This document shows, piece after piece, positions 45,869 through 54,874 of a stretch of 64,000 bases of DNA. The translations under genes were made by a program, and so were the position numbers. Source of the stretch: an uncultured Pelagibacteraceae bacterium (GTDB lineage: Bacteria; Pseudomonadota; Alphaproteobacteria; Pelagibacterales; Pelagibacteraceae); assembly GCA_902560685.1 (NCBI GenBank), contig CACEMT010000003.1, forward strand, positions 31,482 to 95,481, read 5' to 3'. How positions within the stretch are numbered: position 1 is the first letter of the stretch; each line of letters opens with the position of its first letter. The notes under the pieces were generated by a model, which did no database searches, was not told the origin of the DNA, and was given only the letters and a program-made list of their open reading frames with translations.

Positions 45869-46711
45869 CTACTTAATTCTAATTTCTCTTCTAAAAATAT
45901 AAATACCTGAAGATACAATTATGAACAATCCTAAGAAAGTCCATAAGTCTGGAAAGTCTTTAAAGACATAATAACCTAATATTATGTTGGTAACAATCTC
46001 AAAGTAACCAAAAGGAGCTAATTTAGATGCATCTGCATATCTTAATGAATAAATTAATAGGATATGACCTAAACAAGCAAAAATACCCATTATAGCAAGC
46101 CATAACCACTGTATATTTGTAGGATTGACCCAAACTATTGGTACAAAGAATGTTGATACGGTGGCCCCTACTATACCGGTAAGTAAAAGTGTTAATAATG
46201 GATTATCAGTCGAGTGAAGTTTTCTAGTGATTATTAAATAAACGCCATAAAGACAACCTGTGCCTAAGGCAGCAACCGTTGCTAAATTAAATTCTATAAA
46301 ACCAGGTCTTATAACAACTAAACTTCCAATAAATCCAACTATAACAGCTGTCCATCTTTTTATGCCAACTTTTTCTCCTAATAAAATTGGAGATAGTGCT
46401 GTTGTTACTAGAGGTGCAACAAAAGCAAGTGTTAAAGCTTTAGCCATAGATATAACTGAAATTGAATAAAAAAAACAAATATTAGCAGAAAAAAGAGTTA
46501 ATCCTCTTAAAATTTGTAATTTAGGATTTTCAGAAAATGTTAAGTTTTTTCTAAAGAAAATAAACATAAAAGGAAGTGTCCAAAACACAGTAAAAAAATA
46601 TCTTGCCCAAGTAATTTGAAAAAAAGATAATTCAGCAGATAAATACTTTGCAATTGTATCCATAAAAGGCAAAATTGCCCAAGCTGACAAATTAAGAATT
46701 ATAGCTCTCAT
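45869..46711 (-). CDS. EamA-family (DMT) transporter
   Basis: A 280-residue, ten-helix drug/metabolite transporter with two EamA repeats. ILNLSAWAILPFMDTIAKYLSAELSFFQITWARYFFTVFWTLPF opens repeat one; a second half begins near residue 145 (LGTGCLYGVYLIITRKL). The substrate is unknown. It is the last gene of the minus-strand run and its start touches the end of the AEC gene, so the pair is probably cotranslated. Confidence 0.88.
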   Translation of the reverse strand: MRAIILNLSAWAILPFMDTIAKYLSAELSFFQITWARYFFTVFWTLPFMFIFFRKNLTFSENPKLQILRGLTLFSANICFFYSISVISMAKALTLAFVAPLVTTALSPILLGEKVGIKRWTAVIVGFIGSLVVIRPGFIEFNLATVAALGTGCLYGVYLIITRKLHSTDNPLLTLLLTGIVGATVSTFFVPIVWVNPTNIQWLWLAIMGIFACLGHILLIYSLRYADASKLAPFGYFEIVTNIILGYYVFKDFPDLWTFLGLFIIVSSGIYIFRREIRIK

Positions 46712-47610
46712 TAAGAAAAATATTTTAAAGCAATGAAGACTATAATTGGTATGGTTATTAATGACATTAAAGTTGAGACTACAATCATGCTTGATATGTT
46801 ATCAACAATTTTTTTAGGTGAATACATTGAAGCTATCAGATAAGTTAATATAGCACTTGGCATAGCAGATTGAATTAATAAAACACCAGCAGCATAGCCA
46901 GATAGATTAAATATTTTTATCAAAATAAATCCTATAATTGGTCCAATTATTACTCTACCAACTGATGAAATTAAGGAACTTTTTAGAGAAAATACCTTCA
47001 TTTGAGTTAATGAAACTCCTAGTGACATCAATATTAAAACAATCATGGCGTAACCTAATAGCATTACTGTATTTAAAACAAATTTTGGCATTTCAAGATC
47101 AAAATATAAAAAAGCTACTGCTATAATTACAGCGTATGTTGAAGGACTTTTTAAAATAATTTTAATATCAAATTTTTTACTAGCTAAAAAAATATTAGCA
47201 GTAAAATGTAAGAGAACTACCAAGGATGATATTGCTGCAGCGACACCCATGCCTAAAGATCCATAAGCAAATAAACAAATTGGAATACCCATATTACCAG
47301 TATTTGGAAGGAAAAAAGGAGGTAGCTCTCTAGAAATATCCTTCTTCATGAAAAATAAAAATATAACACCAGTAATAGCAAAACAAATAAGTGCTATTAC
47401 TGAATAAATAAAATATTCTGAAAATACACTGTAAGTAACTCCAGATGATGTAATTGCAAATATAAACAATGCTGGAGCACCAAAATTAGCAGAATAATTA
47501 GTAATAAAAGTAGTATCTATATCGGATTTTTGTTTACCTAAAAAATAACCTATACCAACTATAAAAAAAACGGGAGACAGAACCTCAAATAGCTTAAAAT
47601 AAATCTCCAT
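46711..47610 (-). CDS. Auxin efflux carrier (AEC) family transporter
   Basis: A 299-residue, ten-helix permease of the AEC/BART superfamily. Features include LSPVFFIVGIGYFLGKQ, LPNTGNMGIPICLFAYGSLGM near residue 95 (the N-x-G-x-G-I-P motif) and QSAMPSAILTYLIASMY near 250, which is the proline-broken crossover helix. Bacterial members export or import organic acids such as malate. It follows hom without a gap (stop and start adjacent). Confidence 0.9.
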   Translation of the reverse strand: MEIYFKLFEVLSPVFFIVGIGYFLGKQKSDIDTTFITNYSANFGAPALFIFAITSSGVTYSVFSEYFIYSVIALICFAITGVIFLFFMKKDISRELPPFFLPNTGNMGIPICLFAYGSLGMGVAAAISSLVVLLHFTANIFLASKKFDIKIILKSPSTYAVIIAVAFLYFDLEMPKFVLNTVMLLGYAMIVLILMSLGVSLTQMKVFSLKSSLISSVGRVIIGPIIGFILIKIFNLSGYAAGVLLIQSAMPSAILTYLIASMYSPKKIVDNISSMIVVSTLMSLITIPIIVFIALKYFS

Positions 47611-48900
47611 TTAGAATAGTCTTATTCTTGTAGGAGCTTTTAATATATTTCTATTTACATTAAAGGATTTTAGACATTTGTTTGCATCAGACTCATTTGT
47701 TTTATGAGTAATAATTATTATAGACGCTTTTTTATTTTTATGGTCTGGTATTTGTATAAGTCTTTCAACAGAAATATTCCTTTTAGCCAATGATTGAGTA
47801 ATTTGAGAAAGAACTCCTGGTTTGTCGTTAACTTCAAACCTAAGATATAAAGAATTTGAATAATTACTTAAATTATAAGATGAAATATGTTTACGTTTTT
47901 TACTAGATACTCCAAAGGGGAATTTAATATTGCCTCTCAGAATAGATAGAAGATCAGACATCAAAGCTGAAGAAGTAGCTCCTGGACCTGCACCTTCGCC
48001 TTGTAAAACACTCTCGCCAACAGGTTCACCGTGTAAAATAACTGCATTCATAACGCCAGAAACATTTGCAATATAAGAATTCTTTTTTACTAAACATGGA
48101 TGAACACGTTCAAAAAGTTTATTGTTTATTAGTTCAGTGATTCCAAGTAATTTAATTCTAAAGTTTAATTGATCGGCAATATCAATATCTTTAAATTCAA
48201 TATTTTCTATTCCTTCCATTAGACATTTGCTTTTTGAAATATTTTTATTGAAAGATAAAGATGATAAAATTCTAATTTTAGCAAAAGCATCATAACCGTT
48301 TAAATCAAGTTTAGGATTGCCTGGTTCAGCATATCCTAATTTCTGTGCTCTTTTTAAAACATTTGAAAATGAGTCTTTAGAGCTTTCCATTTCAGATAGG
48401 ATGTAATTACAAGTTCCATTCAATATTCCATAGACTTTATTAATTTTGTTGGTAGCTAATCCTTCTTTAATAGTTCTTAAAATTGGTATACCGCCCGCAA
48501 CAGAAGCTTCGAATTCTAAGTTTACTTTATTTTTTTCGGCTAATTTTGATAAATAATCTCCATGTTTTGATATAAGAGCTTTATTTGGAGTGATTACATG
48601 AATTTTATTTTTTAAAGCTGATTCAACAATTTTTTTTGAAATACCATCAGATAAACCAATACATTCAAATAATATATCAACTTTTTTAATCTTAAATATA
48701 TTTAATGGGTTTTTATAAAATATTTTTTTATTTATTTTAAATTTTCTTTTCTTGTTAATATTCTTTGCTGAGATTGCTATTAGCTTGATTTTTTTACCAG
48801 TTTTAATTTCAATATCCCTCTTTTTTTTATTTAATTCATTTACCAAATAATTACCTATTTGGCCTAGACCTACGACAGCAATATTAATATTATTATTCAT
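47611..48900 (-). CDS. hom: Homoserine dehydrogenase
   Basis: Reduces aspartate semialdehyde to homoserine, the branch point for threonine and methionine. The NAD-binding GLGQIGNYLVNEL is at residues 11-23. ASVAGGIPILRTIKEGLATNKINKVYGILNGTCNYIL and KLGYAEPGNPKLDLNGYDAFAKIRILS hold the catalytic Lys and Asp. A C-terminal ACT domain (about 345-425, LRFEVNDKPGVLSQITQSLAKRNISVERLIQ) suggests feedback control. Its product could supply the MetY-type enzymes at 51-55 kb. Confidence 0.95.
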   Translation of the reverse strand: MNNNINIAVVGLGQIGNYLVNELNKKKRDIEIKTGKKIKLIAISAKNINKKRKFKINKKIFYKNPLNIFKIKKVDILFECIGLSDGISKKIVESALKNKIHVITPNKALISKHGDYLSKLAEKNKVNLEFEASVAGGIPILRTIKEGLATNKINKVYGILNGTCNYILSEMESSKDSFSNVLKRAQKLGYAEPGNPKLDLNGYDAFAKIRILSSLSFNKNISKSKCLMEGIENIEFKDIDIADQLNFRIKLLGITELINNKLFERVHPCLVKKNSYIANVSGVMNAVILHGEPVGESVLQGEGAGPGATSSALMSDLLSILRGNIKFPFGVSSKKRKHISSYNLSNYSNSLYLRFEVNDKPGVLSQITQSLAKRNISVERLIQIPDHKNKKASIIIITHKTNESDANKCLKSFNVNRNILKAPTRIRLF

Positions 48901-48902
48901 GA

Positions 48903-49106
48903 TTAATCAATATCTGGAAAATCTGAATATTTTCCATAGTTAACTATAATTTTTTTATATTCATTAAATGGTAATTTTTTATTTAAGTCATTTATATTAG
49001 TTTGAGATAGTTTCATTTTATTAATTTTTTGATTCCATATACCAGATTTTGTATCAATAGAGCAGCTTATTGTTAAAAGAAAAATTATAAATATAAGATA
49101 TCTCAT
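48903..49106 (-). CDS. Short predicted lipoprotein, function unknown
   Basis: A 67-residue protein with a lipoprotein signal (RYLIFIIFLLTISC, lipid-attachment Cys15) and a 50-residue polar remainder (IWNQKINKMKLSQTN...). It starts within argC by 4 bases and ends 2 bases before hom, so it is part of the operon. I recognise no family. In some alphaproteobacteria a much longer PQQ-propeller lipoprotein has a similar N terminus; a shortened relative is possible but unproven. Confidence 0.65.
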   Translation of the reverse strand: MRYLIFIIFLLTISCSIDTKSGIWNQKINKMKLSQTNINDLNKKLPFNEYKKIIVNYGKYSDFPDID

Positions 49107-50125
49107 ATTAAACCTTTCTTACTGTTAAATTTATAATAAAAATTTAAATTTTGAACAGCCTGCCCTGCTCCTCCTTTTATAAGATTATCAATTGCTGATA
49201 ATATAATTATTTTATCTTTATATTTTGTTTTACAAATTGATATGTTGCAATAATTTGTATTTATAACATCATTTGTGCTTATCAATGAATTTATCGGGAG
49301 TATCTTTATGAAAAAATCTTTTTTGTAAAAATTCTTTAATTCTTTATGAATTTTACCAATACTTACTCCAGGTTTTAAATCAATATAAATAGTACTCAAG
49401 ATACCTCTAAACATTGGTGTTAGATGAGGTGTAAAATTAAAATTAACTTTATTTTTTGAATGAAAGTCTAACTCTTGTTGAATTTCAGAATTATGTCTGT
49501 GAAAACCCACGCCATAGGCACTTAAAGATTCATATAAATTCTTATTAGCATATTTTTTATGAACACCTCTACCAGCCCCAGAATATCCAGACTTAGAATC
49601 AATTATAATATTTTTTATGCCAATTAATTTTTTTTTAATTATAGGGACTAAGGGTAATAATATTGATGTTGGATAACATCCTGGACAAGAAATAATTTTA
49701 TAGTTCTTAACTTTTTTTTTTGAAAACTCAGGTACAGAATAAATGCTATTTTTAATATTTGAATTAGACTTATGTTTAATTTTATACCATTTAAAATAAT
49801 CTTTTGAAGATTTAAGTCTAAAATCAGCAGACAAATCAATTAGTACGTTGTGAGGTAGTAATTTTTTTGAAATTTTTTGCGCTTCACCATTTGGTAATGC
49901 TGTAAATATAATTTTAACATCTTTTAAATTTGTGTAATTGAATTTAGTAATTTTAGGTAAATTTTTTGCATTTATAGATTTATCAAAATATTTAATTGAT
50001 TTACCTTTTGATGTGTTGCCACATAAATATTTAATCTTAATATTTGAATGATATAATAGAAGTTTAGTAAGTTGAATTCCTATATAACCAGTGGCACCAG
50101 CAATTAATACATTTAGCTTTGACAT
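49103..50125 (-). CDS. argC: N-acetyl-gamma-glutamyl-phosphate reductase
   Basis: Third enzyme of arginine synthesis. The N-terminal Rossmann motif is IAGATGYIGIQLTKLL. The catalytic Cys is in SCPGCYPTSILLPLVP near residue 148, and SGYSGAGRG and the His in LTPMFRGILSTIY-type region agree with the family. It follows rpsI by 33 bases, an order seen in alphaproteobacteria (rplM-rpsI-argC). Confidence 0.95.
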   Translation of the reverse strand: MSKLNVLIAGATGYIGIQLTKLLLYHSNIKIKYLCGNTSKGKSIKYFDKSINAKNLPKITKFNYTNLKDVKIIFTALPNGEAQKISKKLLPHNVLIDLSADFRLKSSKDYFKWYKIKHKSNSNIKNSIYSVPEFSKKKVKNYKIISCPGCYPTSILLPLVPIIKKKLIGIKNIIIDSKSGYSGAGRGVHKKYANKNLYESLSAYGVGFHRHNSEIQQELDFHSKNKVNFNFTPHLTPMFRGILSTIYIDLKPGVSIGKIHKELKNFYKKDFFIKILPINSLISTNDVINTNYCNISICKTKYKDKIIILSAIDNLIKGGAGQAVQNLNFYYKFNSKKGLI

Positions 50126-50158
50126 ATTTCACTATAACAGTTGAATAAAAAAAAGAAA

Positions 50159-50587
50159 TTATCTTTTAGAAAATTGATAGCTTCTTCTAGCTTTTGCGCG
50201 ACCTGGTTTTTTTCTTTCTACAGATCTAGAATCTCTTGTGGTCAGTTTTTCTTTTTTTAAAGCAGATTTGAGCTCTGAATTTAACTGAACTAAAGCCTTT
50301 GATATACCATGAACTAAAGCTCCTGCTTGGCCTGTAAGACCGCCTCCCACAACCTTACAATTAACATCGTAGTCAGACGATTGATTTATAATTTCAAAAG
50401 GTCTTAAAATCTGCATCTGATATGTATCACGTTTAAAATAATTATCTAAATTTTTTCCATTTACAATTATTTTTCCAGAACCTTTTCTTAACCAGACTTT
50501 TGCAATAGATCTCTTTCTTCTACCTGTAGCATAAATACTATCGCTGTCTATTTTTACTTTTTCAGTTGTGCTGATATTAGATTCCAT
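50159..50587 (-). CDS. rpsI: 30S ribosomal protein S9
   Basis: A 142-residue S9. YATGRRKRSIAKVWLRKGSGKIIVNGK near residue 19, GGGLTGQAGALVHGISKAL near 80 and the C-terminal RDSRSVERKKPGRAKARRSYQFSKR, whose last residues reach the P-site tRNA, are conserved. The N-terminal extension of about 18 residues is usual for alphaproteobacteria. TAATG coupling to rplM. Confidence 0.97.
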   Translation of the reverse strand: MESNISTTEKVKIDSDSIYATGRRKRSIAKVWLRKGSGKIIVNGKNLDNYFKRDTYQMQILRPFEIINQSSDYDVNCKVVGGGLTGQAGALVHGISKALVQLNSELKSALKKEKLTTRDSRSVERKKPGRAKARRSYQFSKR

Positions 50588-51045
50588 TAATTTCTGATTA
50601 TATTTTTATTATTAAGTTTTGACAAATCGATAATTTTAGGATTTTGAGATGAATGTGGGTGTTCAGATCCAGAATAAATTTTTAATTTAGTAAGTTGTTT
50701 TCTACCAAGAACACCACCAGGTAACATTCTTTTTACAGCAAGTTTCAAAGCTTCACCTGGTTTTTTCTCAGAAAGTTTTTCTGGAGTAGTTTCTTTAATT
50801 CCACCAGGGTAACCTGTATGTCTATAGTATTTTTTATTTTGAAATTTTTTTCCAGTAAATTTGATTAATTCTATATTTTTAACAACTACAAAATCACCAT
50901 GATCCATATGAGGAGTATAAGTGTTTTTATTTTTTCCTCTTATTATTTTTGATATAATTGTAGCTAATCTGCCAACTACAGCATTTTTAGCATCAATTTC
51001 GTACCAATTACTTTGTATTTCGCTATTTTTAACAAATTTTGTCAT
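50587..51045 (-). CDS. rplM: 50S ribosomal protein L13
   Basis: A 152-residue L13. Conserved elements are WYEIDAKNAVVGRLATIISKIIRGK near residue 14, THMDHGD-like PHMDHGDFVVVKN, YRHTGYPGGIKE and AVKRMLPGGVLGRKQLTKLKIYSGSEHPHSSQNP. An earlier in-frame ATG at 51084 gives 13 unusual residues, so I use 51045. First gene of the minus-strand run. Confidence 0.96.
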   Translation of the reverse strand: MTKFVKNSEIQSNWYEIDAKNAVVGRLATIISKIIRGKNKNTYTPHMDHGDFVVVKNIELIKFTGKKFQNKKYYRHTGYPGGIKETTPEKLSEKKPGEALKLAVKRMLPGGVLGRKQLTKLKIYSGSEHPHSSQNPKIIDLSKLNNKNIIRN

Positions 51046-51112
51046 GGTTGCGGGATTAATACTTATAAAAGGTAATATTGTCAAATTATATTAATATTGA
51101 TAGTAATTGCAT

Positions 51113-51171
51113 GGTTTAAGCGTGGGGTAAACCGAGTAAATTTTACTAAATTTATAATAACATAATAGGAG
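51113..51171 (+). promoter_or_regulatory. Leader of the first metY-like gene with two hairpins
   Basis: GGTTTA/TAAACC (51113-51133) encloses AGCGTGGGG, and AGTAAA/TTTACT follows (51135-51147). A Shine-Dalgarno AGGAG lies at 51167-51171, six bases before the ATG. I cannot match it to SAM-II or SAM-V. It may be a regulated leader or simple AT-rich pairing. Confidence 0.3.
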
Positions 51172-51177
51172 AAATAC

Positions 51178-52512
51178 ATGAGTGACAAAAATAAAAAAGG
51201 ACCAGAAAGTAAAACATATAAATTTGATACTTTAAGTTTGCATGCTGGTTATCAACCTCACAAAAACGCTGGATCAAGACAAGTGCCGATTTATCAAACT
51301 ACCTCATATCTCTTTGATGATGTTGATCATGCAGCCGCTCTTTTTAATCTAGAAAGAGGTGGACATATATATAGTAGAATTTCAAATCCAACAGTTGGAG
51401 TTTTAGAAGAAAGAGTTGCATCTCTTGAAGGTGGAACTGCTGCTCTAGCTACGTCATCTGGTATGAGTGCAATATTTTTAACTGTAATGACTTTGTGTGA
51501 AGCTGGTGATCACCTTGTTGTATCATCTCAACTTTATGGGGGTACTGTAAACTTATTTAGATTAACGTTACCAAAATTTGGTATCAAGTGTACTTTTGTA
51601 AAACCTCGTGACACCGAAGGTTTTAAAAAAGCAATTCAAAAAAATACTAAAGGTATATTTGGTGAGCTAGTAGGAAATCCTGGGAATGAACTAATGAATA
51701 TGCCAGAAATATCAAAAATTGCTCATGATGCAGGTATTCCGTTAATTATTGATGCTACATATCAAACTCCATACCTTTGCAAACCATTTGAACATGGTGC
51801 TGATATAGTAGTTCACTCATTAACTAAATGGATGGCTGGTCATGGCTCTTCTATGGCTGGTATTTTGGTTGAAGGTGGTAACTTTGATTGGATGCAAAAT
51901 GATAAATTTCCTACAATGACAAAACCTTATGAAGGTTATCATGGATTATCTTTTGCAGAAGAATTTGGACCTACCGCTTTTACAATGAAAGCAAGAGCTG
52001 AAGGTATGAGAGATTTTGGCCCTTGTTTAAGTCCTCAAAATGCTTGGAATGTATTACAAGGTATTGAAACTTTATCTGTCAGAATGAAAAAACATTGTTC
52101 CAATGCAGAGGAAATGGTTAAATATTTATTAGGTCATGAAAGTGTTGCCTGGGTATCACATCCAAGTGTTCCAGATCATCCAGATCATGCATTGGCAAAA
52201 AAATTATTACCAAATGGTCGTGGATCGATGATAGCTTTTGGTATTAAAGGTGGTAAGGATGCGGGTGTTGCATTTATAAATAATGTTAAACTTGCTTCGC
52301 ACCTAGCAAATGTTGGTGATACTAGAACATTAGTTATTCACCCAGCATCAGGAACTCATTCTCAAATGGATGAAGCAACTTTAAAATTCGCCGGTTTATC
52401 ACACGATATGATAAGATTATCTGTTGGTATAGAAGATATAGACGATATTAAAAATGATTTTGAAATTGGTTTTAGAGCAGCAAGAAAACCAAGACTTGTA
52501 TCTAATCAATGA
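51178..52512 (+). CDS. O-acetylhomoserine sulfhydrylase-like Cys/Met-metabolism PLP enzyme (first copy)
   Basis: A 444-residue fold-type I PLP enzyme of the MetY/MetZ group. YQTTSYLFDDVDHAAALFNLERGGHIYSRISNPTVGVLEERVASLEGG is diagnostic; the PLP Lys is in VVHSLTKWMAGHGSSMAGI near residue 213 and IDATYQTPYLCKPFEHGADI holds the Asp. It is homologous to 53555-54874. Its middle carries TKPYEGYHGLSFAEEFG, typical of MetY-length enzymes. It uses O-acetyl- or O-succinylhomoserine with sulfide or methanethiol; the exact pair is unclear. Overlaps the next hydrolase by 4 bases. Confidence 0.88.
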   Translation: MSDKNKKGPESKTYKFDTLSLHAGYQPHKNAGSRQVPIYQTTSYLFDDVDHAAALFNLERGGHIYSRISNPTVGVLEERVASLEGGTAALATSSGMSAIFLTVMTLCEAGDHLVVSSQLYGGTVNLFRLTLPKFGIKCTFVKPRDTEGFKKAIQKNTKGIFGELVGNPGNELMNMPEISKIAHDAGIPLIIDATYQTPYLCKPFEHGADIVVHSLTKWMAGHGSSMAGILVEGGNFDWMQNDKFPTMTKPYEGYHGLSFAEEFGPTAFTMKARAEGMRDFGPCLSPQNAWNVLQGIETLSVRMKKHCSNAEEMVKYLLGHESVAWVSHPSVPDHPDHALAKKLLPNGRGSMIAFGIKGGKDAGVAFINNVKLASHLANVGDTRTLVIHPASGTHSQMDEATLKFAGLSHDMIRLSVGIEDIDDIKNDFEIGFRAARKPRLVSNQ

Positions 52513-53327
52513 AATTTAAAGTAAATGGTGACGAGATATTCGCCTCTACTGGTGGACGTCCGTTCGATAAAAATAAACCTTTAATTATTTTTGTTCATGG
52601 TAGTGGTTTAACCCATATGACATGGGTCCTTCAAACTAGATATTTTGCGTTTCACGGCTACAGTGTTTTGGCGCTAGATTTACCTGGTCACGGACTATCT
52701 AAAGGTAAAAGTTTAAAAACGATTGAAGATATGGCTGACTGGATTAGTAGTGTAATAGATGCTGTTGGATATAAAGAAGCATCTTTAGTTGGTCATTCTC
52801 AGGGTTGCTTAGTTACAATTGAATGTACAGCAAGATATCCAGATAAAATTAAAACATTAAGTTTAATGGGTGGTGCTGGAGCTATACCTATGAACCCAGA
52901 ACTATTAGCTCTTGCTGAAAATGGTGATCCAAAAGCAGTAGATTTAATGATGGATTGGGCACACGGTCCAGCAGGTCATTTTGGTGGTCACCCAGTCCCA
53001 GGATTATATCATATAAACACTGGGGGTATGCTAGCTAAATCAAGAACTATAAAGGATACTCTTGGTGTAGATTTTAGAGCATGTGATAATTATAAAAATG
53101 GATTTGAAGCAGCAAAAAAAATTAAAATACCTACTTTATCAATACTAGCTACAGACGATAAAATGTGTCCTGTAAAAGAAGGTAAAAAATTAGCTGATTT
53201 AATTGAAGGAAGTAAAGTTGATATTATAGATAATTGTGGTCATATGATGTTACTTGAAGAAGCAGATAGAGTTTTAAAAGTATTAAAATCATTTATTACA
53301 ACTAATTACCCTTCACAATCAAACTGA
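52509..53327 (+). CDS. Alpha/beta hydrolase
   Basis: A 272-residue alpha/beta-fold hydrolase. FVHGSGLTHMTWVLQTRYFAFHGYSVLALDLPGHG has the oxyanion region, GHSQGCLVTIECTARYP has the nucleophile Ser near residue 97, LATDDKMCPV has the acid and DNCGHMMLLEE the His. It is coupled to the MetY-like gene (ATGA), so the two probably act together, perhaps by releasing a thiol or an acyl group from a sulfur compound. It is not a MetX homologue by eye, since it lacks that family's long N-terminal half. The substrate is unknown. Confidence 0.85.
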   Translation: MKFKVNGDEIFASTGGRPFDKNKPLIIFVHGSGLTHMTWVLQTRYFAFHGYSVLALDLPGHGLSKGKSLKTIEDMADWISSVIDAVGYKEASLVGHSQGCLVTIECTARYPDKIKTLSLMGGAGAIPMNPELLALAENGDPKAVDLMMDWAHGPAGHFGGHPVPGLYHINTGGMLAKSRTIKDTLGVDFRACDNYKNGFEAAKKIKIPTLSILATDDKMCPVKEGKKLADLIEGSKVDIIDNCGHMMLLEEADRVLKVLKSFITTNYPSQSN

Positions 53328-53375
53328 TATTATTTTAAGTTATTGACAATTAAGTAAATTTAATCTAACTTTTTT

Positions 53376-53431
53376 ATGCGCTGATTTAATATCAACTTGC
53401 AGAGCGCTTAAAAAATCCTGCTAAAGCGGAA
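53376..53431 (+). promoter_or_regulatory. SAM-II riboswitch aptamer
   Basis: GCGCTGATTTAA (53378-53389), TTGCAG, AGCGC (53403-53407) and GCTAAAGCGG (53420-53429) match the SAM-II consensus in order. GCGCT/AGCGC forms P1, and the GCTAA stretch can make the pseudoknot. An upstream TTGACA at 53343-53348 suggests its promoter. It is followed directly by an intrinsic terminator. Confidence 0.9.
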
Positions 53432-53440
53432 TATAAATAC

Positions 53441-53470
53441 AACCACCGTTTTAGTCGGTGGTTTTTTTTT
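53441..53470 (+). terminator. Intrinsic terminator of the SAM-II riboswitch
   Basis: AACCACCG pairs with CGGTGGTT (8 bp, 7-base loop) and is followed by a run of seven T (53464-53470). Placed 10 bases after the SAM-II aptamer, it fits transcriptional control. It may also terminate transcription from the alpha/beta hydrolase gene. Confidence 0.9.
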
Positions 53471-53490
53471 GCAATATATATAAAATAATC

Positions 53491-53550
53491 ATCGTGGGTA
53501 TTTGAACTATATTGTGCACCCTGATACACTAAAGCACTAAAAAAGGAGGA
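53491..53550 (+). promoter_or_regulatory. SAM-V riboswitch
   Basis: GTGGGTATTTGAAC, TTGTGCACCCTGATAC and GCACTAAAAAAGGAGG occur in order, matching the SAM-V pattern. GGGT/ACCC forms the first helix and GTGC/GCAC the pseudoknot, which brings the Shine-Dalgarno AGGAGG (53544-53549) into the folded part. This fits translational control of the metY gene at 53555. Confidence 0.85.
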
Positions 53551-53554
53551 AACA

Positions 53555-54874
53555 ATGAGTAAAAACCCAGAAACTATTGCATTGCATGGTGGTGACTTCA
53601 GAAGTGACCCAGCCACAACAGCTGTTGCAGTGCCTTTATATAGAACAACGTCATATCAATTTAATGATACAGGTCATGCTGCAAATTTATTTGCGCTTAA
53701 GGAATTTGGTAATATTTATACCAGGATAATGAATCCAACAAACGATGTTTTGGAAAAAAGAGTTGCGGCTCTTGAGGGTGGTTTAGCTGCATTAACTGTT
53801 GGTTCGGGCCAAGCAGCATCAACATTTGCAATTATGAACGTATGCCAATCTGGAGATAATTTTATTAGTTCGACAGATTTATATGGTGGAACAGTTAACT
53901 TATTTACACATACATTAAAAAAACTTGGTATTGAATGCAGGTATGCTGATCCGGCAGATCCAAAAAATTTTGAAAAACTTATAGATGAAAAGACAAGATG
54001 TTTTTATGCTGAAACGTTGCCAAATCCATATCTTAGAGTTTTTCCAATAAAAGAAGTATCGGACATTGGTAGAAAGCACAATATACCATTGATAATGGAT
54101 AACACTGCATCACCTGTTATATGCAAGCCATTAGAACATGGAGCGGCGGTTGTTGTTCACTCATTAACTAAATTCATAGGTGGTCATGGAACTGTTATAG
54201 GTGGTTGCTTAGTCGATGGAGGAAATTTTGACTGGACTGCTGATCCAAAAAGACAACCTTTATTTAATGAACCAGATATGAGTTATGGTGGAGCCAAATG
54301 GGGAGAAGTTGTACCTCAGTTAACCGGGGCTAATGTATCGTTTGCAATAAGAGCAAGAGTTTGTTTGCTAAGAGATCTTGGCGCACCTTTAGCACCAGAT
54401 AATGCATGGGGTATTATTCAAGGTTTAGAAACTGCTCCTTTAAGAATGAAACAACACTGTTCAAATGCTGAAAAAGCTGTTGATTTTTTAAAAAAGCACA
54501 AAAATGTTGAAAGAGTAATCTATCCTACTCTTCATGAAGGAGAGATTGCAGCAAGATCTAAAAAATACTTCAAAGGTGGGAATGGAGCTTTAGTAGGTAT
54601 AGAAGTTAAAGGAGGTGTAGAGGCTGGTAAAAAGTTTATTGAGTCACTGAAAATGTTTTACCATGTTGCCAATATAGGTGATGCAAGAAGTCTAGCAATT
54701 CATCCAGCTACAACTACTCACAGTCAATTAACTGAGGAAGAACTTTTAGCAGCAGGAGTAACACCAGGTTATGTAAGATTGTCTATAGGAATTGAACATC
54801 CAGATGATATTATTGCAGATTTAGATCAGGCATTAAATCAATCTGGCAAACCTAATTTGAAAGCCGTTGGTTAG
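53555..54874 (+). CDS. metY: O-acetylhomoserine aminocarboxypropyltransferase (MetY), riboswitch-controlled copy
   Basis: A 439-residue PLP enzyme that makes homocysteine or methionine from O-acetylhomoserine with sulfide or methanethiol. ETIALHGGDFRSDPATTAVAVPLYRTTSYQF is the family start, and NPTNDVLEKRVAALEGG, MDNTASPVICKPLEHGA and the PLP Lys in VVHSLTKFIGGHGTVIGG near residue 205 are clear. Control by two SAM-binding aptamers supports methionine synthesis as its job. Hom (47611-48900) makes its upstream precursor. Overlaps ctaA convergently by 23 bases. Confidence 0.95.
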   Translation: MSKNPETIALHGGDFRSDPATTAVAVPLYRTTSYQFNDTGHAANLFALKEFGNIYTRIMNPTNDVLEKRVAALEGGLAALTVGSGQAASTFAIMNVCQSGDNFISSTDLYGGTVNLFTHTLKKLGIECRYADPADPKNFEKLIDEKTRCFYAETLPNPYLRVFPIKEVSDIGRKHNIPLIMDNTASPVICKPLEHGAAVVVHSLTKFIGGHGTVIGGCLVDGGNFDWTADPKRQPLFNEPDMSYGGAKWGEVVPQLTGANVSFAIRARVCLLRDLGAPLAPDNAWGIIQGLETAPLRMKQHCSNAEKAVDFLKKHKNVERVIYPTLHEGEIAARSKKYFKGGNGALVGIEVKGGVEAGKKFIESLKMFYHVANIGDARSLAIHPATTTHSQLTEEELLAAGVTPGYVRLSIGIEHPDDIIADLDQALNQSGKPNLKAVG

